Below the pieces are notes generated by a model that was given only the letters and a program-made list of their open reading frames with translations, had not been told where the DNA came from and did not search any database. 49,369 bases of DNA from Fibrobacter sp. (lineage in GTDB: Bacteria > Fibrobacterota > Fibrobacteria > Fibrobacterales > Fibrobacteraceae): the NCBI GenBank assembly GCA_024399035.1, contig JAKSID010000019.1, positions 1 through 49,369 on the forward strand, in the 5' to 3' direction. Shown here piece by piece: positions 43,082 to 49,369 of this stretch; position 1 is the stretch's first letter, and the number at the start of each line of letters is the position of its first letter. The position numbers and the translations under genes are program-made.

Positions 43082-43087
43082 TATAAT
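43082..43087 (+). promoter_or_regulatory. -10 element adjoining the M6 protease start
   Basis: A perfect TATAAT ends 8 bases before the ATG at 43096, which would place the transcription start at or within a base or two of the start codon. No clear -35 at 17 bp. Confidence 0.5.
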
Positions 43088-43095
43088 TTTAGGGC

Positions 43096-44955
43096 ATGAG
43101 GTTATTGAGGATTGTTTGCTTGTTACTTGCCCTGGCACCCATCGTATGGTCCATGCCCGCGGCAAACCATACTTTTACCAAAAAACAGCCCGATGGCTCC
43201 ACCATCGAAGTCCGTAATCGTGGTAACGAGTCCTTCCATTACATAGAGTCTGCAAACGGCACTCCCCTCACCAAGGATTCAACTGGATTTTTACGACCGG
43301 CCAAGGAACGCCCCCGCCCGCCCGAAGGCGTCCGGATTAATCCAAACCCAAAGCCCCTGCAGTTGGAGACAACGTCTTCAAACGATGTTCCGCCAGTCCT
43401 GAGACTGCCCAAGGCCAGCTCCAACCTGACCGCCGGCGAAAGGAATGTGCTGGTGGTTCTGGTACAATTCCAGGACACCAAGTTTTCTACTTCCAATCCC
43501 CAGGAAATATTCAACAATCTCCTGAACAAGGAAGGCTACACCGAGAACGGCAACATAGGTAGCATCAGGGATTACTTCATTGAAAATTCCATGGGTGTAT
43601 TCAAGCCCAACTTTACCGTGGTGGGCCCCGTGACTGTTAGCGGATACAACTACAGGGACTATGGCGAGCACTCCACATATGGGGTATATGGTGCCCAGCT
43701 CGCCCTAGAAGAGGCCTTGAAAACCCTGAAAAAACAAGGTTTCGACTTTACAAAGTTTGATAACGACAATGACAAGGTTATTGACTACGTCCACATGATA
43801 TATGCAGGCTATGGCTCCCACGATTCCGACCAGGAAGGAGCCATTTGGCCCCACAAATGGCTTTTTGTCGAGCCTCCAAACTTGGGAAGCAGCTGGATGA
43901 AACCGCTGTATGTAAATGAATATTCCTGCAACAGCGAGCTAGACGGATATGCAAAACAGATGGGTAAAACGAAAATATTCGGCGTAGGCAATTTTATCCA
44001 TGAGTTCAGTCACCTTCTGGGGCTGCCGGACTTGTACTCTACAGACGGGGGTAACTACACCCTGGGCGAGTGGGACGTAATGGACATGGGGGCTTACAAC
44101 ACCGCAAATCCATTTGGCCCCCTTGGAACAGAACCGCCGTATTACTCGACCTTTGAACGTTTGAGCTTCGGCTGGATCAAGCCAGTAGAATTGAGCACCA
44201 AGGGCTCCGTCAAGTTGCTCCCCGTCAACGAGAACGAAGCCTTCCGCATCACCAATCCCTCGAACTCCGATGAATTTTTCTTGCTGGAATACCGCGTCAA
44301 CAAGAACTGGGACGCAGGCCTTCCTAGTCGTGGGCTGCTGATCTGGCACATCGACTATAAGAAAGACATTTGGGATTCCGCCAGAGTCAACAATGACAAG
44401 GACCATCAACACGTTGACCTAGTAGAAGCCGACGGAACTAACGACAGCGACACCCGTTCCTTCGATTCGTTCACAAATCAAGGTTGGAGAACCACCACCG
44501 AGTTTAATAAGTTCATTCTCTGGGACGGCACCGATCTTAACATCAGTCTCTCTAGAATAGCCGAGGCAGAGGACAACACCTACATCACATTCAACGTTGA
44601 TATGAATATCGCCGAGTCCAGCAGTTCTGTTGCATCTAGTAGTTCTGCAACGATTTCCAGCAGTTCCGTTGAATCTAGTAGTTCCGCCGAGTCTAGCAGT
44701 TCTCAAGAAATGCAGATAAATTCCGTCGCCGAACTTGCCGTTCCTCAAATCATCAAGTCCGGCAACGCCATTTCCGTTTACAACCTGCCCGAAGGCCAAA
44801 AGACCGTTTCATTGATTTCCATGAACGGAAACATCCTTCTTTCCGAAACGTCCTACAGCAAGAACATCAATATTTCCAACCCGCAAAGAAACGAAGCTAC
44901 CCTGCTAGTAGTAAAAATCGGCCGACAGGTCCTAATTTCCAAACGAATCCAGTAA
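43096..44955 (+). CDS. Secreted M6-family metalloprotease
   Basis: A 619-residue protein. Signal peptide MRLLRIVCLLLALAPIVWS. A propeptide-like segment (FTKKQPDGSTIEVRNRG...) resembles those of M6 (immune inhibitor A-like) proteases. The catalytic zinc motif is FIHEFSHLLGLPDLYS (HExxHxxGxxD), followed by WDVMDMGAYN with the Met-turn. It continues to about residue 500, then a poly-Ser linker (SSSSVASSSSATISSSSVESSSS), and a C-terminal sorting-like domain (AISVYNLPEGQKTVSLISMNG...). No Shine-Dalgarno is visible, which fits a near-leaderless transcript from the TATAAT just upstream. Probably extracellular protein degradation or processing of surface proteins. Confidence 0.93.
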   Translation: MRLLRIVCLLLALAPIVWSMPAANHTFTKKQPDGSTIEVRNRGNESFHYIESANGTPLTKDSTGFLRPAKERPRPPEGVRINPNPKPLQLETTSSNDVPPVLRLPKASSNLTAGERNVLVVLVQFQDTKFSTSNPQEIFNNLLNKEGYTENGNIGSIRDYFIENSMGVFKPNFTVVGPVTVSGYNYRDYGEHSTYGVYGAQLALEEALKTLKKQGFDFTKFDNDNDKVIDYVHMIYAGYGSHDSDQEGAIWPHKWLFVEPPNLGSSWMKPLYVNEYSCNSELDGYAKQMGKTKIFGVGNFIHEFSHLLGLPDLYSTDGGNYTLGEWDVMDMGAYNTANPFGPLGTEPPYYSTFERLSFGWIKPVELSTKGSVKLLPVNENEAFRITNPSNSDEFFLLEYRVNKNWDAGLPSRGLLIWHIDYKKDIWDSARVNNDKDHQHVDLVEADGTNDSDTRSFDSFTNQGWRTTTEFNKFILWDGTDLNISLSRIAEAEDNTYITFNVDMNIAESSSSVASSSSATISSSSVESSSSAESSSSQEMQINSVAELAVPQIIKSGNAISVYNLPEGQKTVSLISMNGNILLSETSYSKNINISNPQRNEATLLVVKIGRQVLISKRIQ

Positions 44956-44982
44956 AACGACTTTGTCAAGAATTCGTTTTTT
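44954..44982 (+). terminator. Weak terminator after the M6 protease
   Basis: AAAACGA...TCGTTTT, a seven-base stem starting right at the stop codon and running into TT. Low GC, so uncertain. Confidence 0.4.
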
Positions 44983-45030
44983 CAGCTTTAAACTATATTT
45001 TGTTGAAATTTCGAATTAGGTAGAGTTTCA

Positions 45031-47628
45031 ATGAAAGCGTACATTTTAGGTTTGCTCAAGAATCTTATTCACAAGGGAACAATCATCGGCCTTGTAGTTG
45101 CCGTAGCCGTTCCTTTCCTGATTTACCTGGGCCCCAACGTAGGCCAGAAAGGCATCATTCAAAGCCTGGACAACTATTTGCCGCTGCCGCTGTTCATTAT
45201 CCAGTTCATCGCAGGCATCACCCTTCTCGTATTGCTCCGTAAGAATCTGCAGGAATGGCTCAAGGGCATTCTTCCCGAAAAGTCCTACTCCATTCTCATG
45301 GTGACCTTCGCCGTAGCCATCGCCGTTTTCGCAGGCACCCAGATCGAAGCCCGCCATCGCGTCCAGAGCGACGAAAGCGTTTTCCTTTCCGTGGCGCAGA
45401 ACATGTACCACAACTACGATTCTCAAACTTGCAACCAGGGTTACTTTGACGGCAAGAGCCTGAATTGCGTTTCGGAATCCCACAGTTTCAAGACCAAGGG
45501 TCTTTCTTTCTTGTACATGCTGGGCATGCCTCTATTGGGCAAGGATCTCCACTGGGTCTTTACCATGGAATTCCTGATGTTGCCCTTGGCAATTCTTTTG
45601 ATGTTCCTGGCTATCGTCGCCTGGACCAAGCAGCCTCTGCTGGCATTCTTTGCGGCACTTTTGACTGGGCTACAGCCTACCGTACTTTTCCAGTTCCGCT
45701 CCATGTCCGTGGAACCCTTGTACGTTTTCCTTTCCGCACTTTCCCTGCTGACCCTTAAGTGGGCATACGACCGCAACACTGTCAAGCACTGGGCCCTTAC
45801 CGCACTGGTTCTCGCATTCTTTGCCCAGACTCGTCAGGAAACTGTTTTCTGTTTCGCACCTTTCATCCTGATCGCACTTCCCAAGCTTTTGGACCAGAAG
45901 AGCGCAAAGGCTCCCACCTTCTTTGTAACCCTTTCCATTTTCTCCGCCCCCGTTTTGCTGACCATCAGCTACTACCAGGGTTTCGGTTTCCAGGGTGGCG
46001 AATACGAAGCCCACGGACACTTCCTCGAAGACCTGGGCAGAAACTGGGAGATTATGACCAAGCCTCTCAATAAGAACGGAGAGCTGGTAAATCCATTCCT
46101 CACCTACTTTAACTACCTGTTTGCCGCCGGCGGCATCTACTTGATAATCAAGGCCATTTACGACGCTACCAAGAAGAATTATTTCTACCTGGAAGTTTTG
46201 GTTTTCGTGATCCTGTACCACATCCAGACCTACATGATTCTGGAAAACGTCTCTGGCGACTTCGGCATCGAAATCAACCAGCGTTACAGCTTGGTAATGT
46301 TGCCCACCATGGCTTTCCTTGCTGCACTGCCGGTGGCCCACTTGATTGAAGCCACCGTAAAGTATTCCGTTCCCCAGAAGTTGCTTTCTAAGGGGACCCT
46401 CATCCTGGGCATTGTGGTTGCAATGGGCTTTGCCGGCTGGACCGCCCATTACAAGGATTGTTTCAACAAGAACATCATGTATAACAGGAACCACCTGACC
46501 ACCGAAGAGTACGAAATTCTCAGTTGGCTCAAGGAACAGCCCCAGAAAAAGCGCCTCTTTATTTACGGCAGACCCTGGCACTTTGTGGGTTACGGCATCT
46601 CGTCCATTCACTATGACAAGGCCCGTCAAATGAGCGACGAAAAGATGAAAACACTGTTGGATGAATACGACAACGAAGTCTATTACATTCGCGGTCTGGA
46701 TTGCTGGGACAGCCAGACTTACCACAAGAAGGCTGTAGAGCACCGTATTCCCACCACCTGTGACGTATTCGAACGCGAAATGGACATGGATGGAGTCAAG
46801 AACATCCTGATTACCAACAATTACTGGGTTCAGATTGCAAAGTTCAACGGTCGCAAAAATTTCAACCCGCAGAACATTATCGTGATTTACAATCCGGTGG
46901 TCAAGGCCGCAGGCACTCCCGAAAAATTGGACCACGAAACCGACGAGAATACCGACGTCAACAAGATCGTGGTAGACTCCCTGAACTACTCCTACGACCT
47001 TAAGGAAAACGGTGAAGCCGCCAACGATTGGGATCTGCGAATTGTGCTGAACAACAAGAGCGTTCATTTCGACAAGTACGCCTTTGGCAGCAACAACTTC
47101 TCCATTCCCGCAGACACCTTGTTGCCGGGCTACAATAACATTCGATTCCTGGTCACCAACAGGGTAACCGGCAAGACTGTCGCCGACGTGAACAAGAGTT
47201 ATTTCAACGCAGCCGACGGTGTAATCAACCTGGGCGAACTGAAGTACGAAAGCCATCGACAGGACTGGGGCAAGATGGGTAGAAACCAGAGCATCGAAGG
47301 CAACAAGCTCAGCGTCAACAGCGTCACCTATGAAAACGGCATTGGCGTACACGCCTCCTCCGAGACCGTATATCACATCGAAGGCAAGTACTCTAGTTTC
47401 CGCACCAGCTACGGTCTGGACGACGAATCCCTTTGCGGTAACGGAGTTTATATCGAGATCTTGGGCGACGGAAATACCTTGGCCAAGACCCAGGCATTCG
47501 TGAACGGAATGTTCCAGACCATTACCGCAAACGTTTCTAACGTTCAAAAGCTTACCATTAAAACGATCCCCGTGGAGAGCATCGACTGCAGCCACGTGGA
47601 CCTGATCCAACCCGTTCTCATCCCGTAA
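45031..47628 (+). CDS. GT-C type membrane glycosyltransferase fused to an NPCBM domain
   Basis: An 865-residue protein with AGGTAGAG before the start. About ten membrane segments fill residues 1-470. The first large extracytoplasmic loop has SDESVFLSVAQNMYHNY, where the acidic pair is at the position of the catalytic Asp/Glu in GT39/PMT-like GT-C enzymes. A soluble region follows (about 480-640: LKEQPQKKRLFIYGRPW). The last 135 residues (about 730-865: INLGELKYESHRQDWG, NGIGVHASSETVYHIEGKYSSFRTSYGLDD) match the NPCBM domain (novel putative carbohydrate-binding module). It likely uses a polyprenyl-phosphate sugar made by the next gene, 8 bp downstream. Confidence 0.85.
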   Translation: MKAYILGLLKNLIHKGTIIGLVVAVAVPFLIYLGPNVGQKGIIQSLDNYLPLPLFIIQFIAGITLLVLLRKNLQEWLKGILPEKSYSILMVTFAVAIAVFAGTQIEARHRVQSDESVFLSVAQNMYHNYDSQTCNQGYFDGKSLNCVSESHSFKTKGLSFLYMLGMPLLGKDLHWVFTMEFLMLPLAILLMFLAIVAWTKQPLLAFFAALLTGLQPTVLFQFRSMSVEPLYVFLSALSLLTLKWAYDRNTVKHWALTALVLAFFAQTRQETVFCFAPFILIALPKLLDQKSAKAPTFFVTLSIFSAPVLLTISYYQGFGFQGGEYEAHGHFLEDLGRNWEIMTKPLNKNGELVNPFLTYFNYLFAAGGIYLIIKAIYDATKKNYFYLEVLVFVILYHIQTYMILENVSGDFGIEINQRYSLVMLPTMAFLAALPVAHLIEATVKYSVPQKLLSKGTLILGIVVAMGFAGWTAHYKDCFNKNIMYNRNHLTTEEYEILSWLKEQPQKKRLFIYGRPWHFVGYGISSIHYDKARQMSDEKMKTLLDEYDNEVYYIRGLDCWDSQTYHKKAVEHRIPTTCDVFEREMDMDGVKNILITNNYWVQIAKFNGRKNFNPQNIIVIYNPVVKAAGTPEKLDHETDENTDVNKIVVDSLNYSYDLKENGEAANDWDLRIVLNNKSVHFDKYAFGSNNFSIPADTLLPGYNNIRFLVTNRVTGKTVADVNKSYFNAADGVINLGELKYESHRQDWGKMGRNQSIEGNKLSVNSVTYENGIGVHASSETVYHIEGKYSSFRTSYGLDDESLCGNGVYIEILGDGNTLAKTQAFVNGMFQTITANVSNVQKLTIKTIPVESIDCSHVDLIQPVLIP

Positions 47629-47635
47629 GGTCATC

Positions 47636-48547
47636 ATGTTATTATCTGTAATCGTACCTCTTTATAACGAAGAAGAAATCGTTGCCACCACCTTCAAGGT
47701 TCTGGAAGAAGAATTGAAGGACGTGGAACATGAATTGATTTTCGTGAACGATGGATCCAAGGACAAGACCCGCGAAATTCTCGAAGGATTGTTGCCCACC
47801 ACTCCCAACAACAAGCTTGTAAACTTCAGCCGTAACTTCGGTCACCAGGCAGCATTCAGTGCTGGTCTGGACAAGGCCACCGGCGACGCCGTGGTGATTA
47901 TCGACGGCGACCTTCAGGACCCGCCTAGCCTCATTCACGAAATGCTGGAAAAGTGGCGCGAAGGTTACCAGGTGGTTTATGCCCAGCGCAACAAGCGCGC
48001 CGGCGAAACCATCTTCAAGCGCTTTACCGCATTTGCATTCTACCGCATTATCGGCAAGCTCACCAGCATTGACATTCCGCCTGACACCGGCGACTACCGT
48101 CTGATGGACCGTTGCGTTGTCAATCAGCTGAAGAACCTGCCGGAACGTAGCCGTTTCCTTCGTGGCCTGGTTTGCTGGGTTGGCTTCAAGAAGATTGGCG
48201 TTAAGTACGACCGTGCCGAACGTACCGCAGGCACTTCCAAGTACCCGCTGAAGAAGATGATCCGCTTGGCTCTGGACGGCATTACCGGTTTCAGTTCCGC
48301 ACCGTTAAAGATCAGTTTCTACATGGGCATTTTTGCCACCTTGGTGGGCTTCGGAATTTTCGTATGGTCCATTCTGGAAAAGTTCCTGTCTCCCACAACG
48401 ACCGTTCCGGGCTGGGCATCCTTGATGACCGCCATCGTATTTTTCTCCGGCGTGCAGCTTATGACCATCGGTATTCTGGGCGAATACATCGGCAGAATCT
48501 ACGACGAAGTCAAGCAGCGTCCGCTGTACATTGAGGACAAGAAGTAG
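47636..48547 (+). CDS. GT2 glycosyltransferase, polyprenyl-phosphate sugar synthase type
   Basis: A 303-residue protein of the DPM/GtrB/ArnC group. The GT-A domain starts at once (LLSVIVPLYNEEEIV), with FVNDGSKDKT, FGHQAAFSAGLDKATGD and the DxD-type IIDGDLQDPP near residue 95. RSRFLRGLVCWVGF precedes two C-terminal membrane segments (ISFYMGIFATLVGFGIFVW, SLMTAIVFFSGVQLMTIGILGEYIG). It is expected to transfer a nucleotide sugar onto undecaprenyl phosphate, supplying the upstream GT-C enzyme. The sugar is not deducible. Confidence 0.92.
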   Translation: MLLSVIVPLYNEEEIVATTFKVLEEELKDVEHELIFVNDGSKDKTREILEGLLPTTPNNKLVNFSRNFGHQAAFSAGLDKATGDAVVIIDGDLQDPPSLIHEMLEKWREGYQVVYAQRNKRAGETIFKRFTAFAFYRIIGKLTSIDIPPDTGDYRLMDRCVVNQLKNLPERSRFLRGLVCWVGFKKIGVKYDRAERTAGTSKYPLKKMIRLALDGITGFSSAPLKISFYMGIFATLVGFGIFVWSILEKFLSPTTTVPGWASLMTAIVFFSGVQLMTIGILGEYIGRIYDEVKQRPLYIEDKK

Positions 48548-48622
48548 ACAGTGGTTAGTAGACAGTAGACAGTTTTCATCCTACTTCCTACTAACCACTA
48601 ATCACTAACCACTAACCACTTG
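48545..48622. repeat. Heptamer-period inverted array C
   Basis: The left arm from 48551 reads GTGGTTA, GTAGACA, GTAGACA, GTTTTC. The right arm (about 48583-48622) reads CTACTTC, CTACTAA, CCACTAA, TCACTAA, CCACTAA, CCACTTG. It fills the gap between the GT2 stop and gmk, and the GT2 stop codon abuts it. Confidence 0.8.
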
Positions 48623-48627
48623 AAAAC

Positions 48628-49188
48628 ATGAAGAATAAATTGTTTGTGATGAGTTCCGCCAGCGGCGCAGGTAAGTCCACCTTGCAGAAGATGGTCCTGC
48701 CCGATTTTCCCGACATCAAGTATTCTATTTCCGCCACCACCCGCAAGCCGCGTGAAGGCGAAGTGGACGGTGTCCATTATTTCTTCAAGACCCGCGAAGA
48801 GTTTGAAGAACTGATCAAGAACAACGGTCTCATCGAATGGAACGAAGTCCACGGCAATTATTACGGCACTCCCAAGAGCTTTGTAGAAAAGACTTTGGCA
48901 GAAGGCAACCGCGTGCTGTTCGACCTGGACGTTTTCGGCAAAGTGAACTTCGACAAGGTTTACCCGGAAGCTACCGGCATCCTGATTTTGCCGCCTAGCG
49001 ACGAGGAACTGGAACGTCGCCTCCGTGGCCGTGGCACCGATTCCGAAGAAGTGATTCAGCTCCGTCTGCATAACGCCAAGAAAGAAGTTGAATTCGCCAA
49101 GACCCAGGGCAAGTACGAATACACCATCGTTAATGATGACGTGGAAAAAGCCGCCGACGAACTGCGTGCAATCCTGAAAAAAATTTAA
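48628..49188 (+). CDS. gmk: Guanylate kinase
   Basis: A 186-residue enzyme phosphorylating GMP to GDP. The P-loop is SSASGAGKSTL at residues 9-19. The GMP-binding region has ISATTRKPREGEVDGVHYFF, GLIEWNEVHGNYYGTPK and VLFDLDVFGKVNFDKV (the usual family motif is LDIDVQG; here LDVFG). RLRGRGTDSEE is the lid. No Shine-Dalgarno is visible; the start follows heptamer array C. Confidence 0.94.
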   Translation: MKNKLFVMSSASGAGKSTLQKMVLPDFPDIKYSISATTRKPREGEVDGVHYFFKTREEFEELIKNNGLIEWNEVHGNYYGTPKSFVEKTLAEGNRVLFDLDVFGKVNFDKVYPEATGILILPPSDEELERRLRGRGTDSEEVIQLRLHNAKKEVEFAKTQGKYEYTIVNDDVEKAADELRAILKKI

Positions 49189-49229
49189 TGATATAAAGGG
49201 GCAGGGGCCCCCTGAGTAGGGAGTTTACT

Positions 49230-49286
49230 CCTCCCCATACGGGGACCAGCCACACTAAGGAACAAGTTCCTAAGTGTGTTGCAGCC
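49230..49286. repeat. 57-bp palindromic block, second copy
   Basis: Matches 18717-18773 with one mismatch near its left end. It begins CCTCCCCATACGGGG and contains the palindrome around AAGGAAC-AA-GTTCCTAA. It is preceded by GGAGTTTACTCC, another short palindrome. Confidence 0.88.
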
Positions 49287-49322
49287 ACTCAGACACGAGA
49301 AAAAGTCCGGGCATTTGATGTG

Positions 49323-49356
49323 AACCCCGAAAGTTGGACAAAACTTTCGGGGTTTT
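49323..49356 (+). terminator. Strong hairpin at window edge
   Basis: AACCCCGAAAGT-TGGACAAA-ACTTTCGGGGTT is a perfect 12-bp stem, followed by TTCATG. It could be a terminator, or the end of an IS3/IS150-type element, whose termini often have CCCCxAAAGTTGGACA. The window ends too soon to decide. Confidence 0.55.
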
Positions 49357-49369
49357 CATGTATAAAAAA

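Overview
The window looks like a chromosomal segment of Fibrobacter (F. succinogenes group). This is an inference from gene content. The signs are cellulases and a pectate lyase with poly-serine linkers, C-terminal sorting-like domains, fumarase class I, many small lipoproteins, and REP-like palindromes with a GAT-CCCGGG-TCAAG-CCCGGG-ATGACA core. No tRNA, rRNA, CRISPR array or complete insertion sequence was seen.

Layout: 1-716 holds a GIY-YIG nuclease gene between REP repeats in inverted orientation. 717-4501 has a MORN/YwqK-repeat protein, a B12-binding radical SAM enzyme and a Ser-linker lipoprotein, with REP clusters at their 3' ends. 4612-10025 is a minus-strand run: coaBC, a degenerate uracil-DNA-glycosylase-like protein, dnaB, mlaE and mlaF. 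10218-13373 holds rpsA, cmk and a lipoprotein, also minus strand. 13567-18620 has a TraB-family membrane protein, a 700-bp non-coding region rich in dyads, a PL1 pectate lyase, an RluE-like pseudouridine synthase and a lipoprotein. 18826-20460 is fumarase and 20728-21297 an Ala/Pro/Glu-rich anchored protein.

21590-38274 is the most distinctive block. Two giant, paralogous, multi-domain GH9 proteins (about 2157 and 1947 aa) are followed with almost no spacing by a 7-TM PAS histidine kinase, a single-domain response regulator and an NtrC-type sigma-54 activator. The activator's receiver domain has Glu where the phospho-accepting Asp should be. The arrangement suggests a polysaccharide-responsive regulatory relay co-expressed with its hydrolase.

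38311-49188 holds an RlmI-like methyltransferase, a sigma-70 family factor, nrdR, transketolase, an M6-family secreted metalloprotease, a GT-C glycosyltransferase fused to an NPCBM domain, a GT2 glycosyltransferase and guanylate kinase. The last 180 bases contain a mosaic palindromic repeat and a strong hairpin that is either a terminator or an insertion-sequence end.

Four repeat systems are visible: the GC-rich REP family with covarying stems, sometimes nested; a second REP-like family (TCATTGCGAG...GCAATC), found in or near coaBC and the pectate lyase; heptamer-period TAGTGGT arrays forming long inverted arms at gene junctions; and a 57-bp palindromic block present twice.
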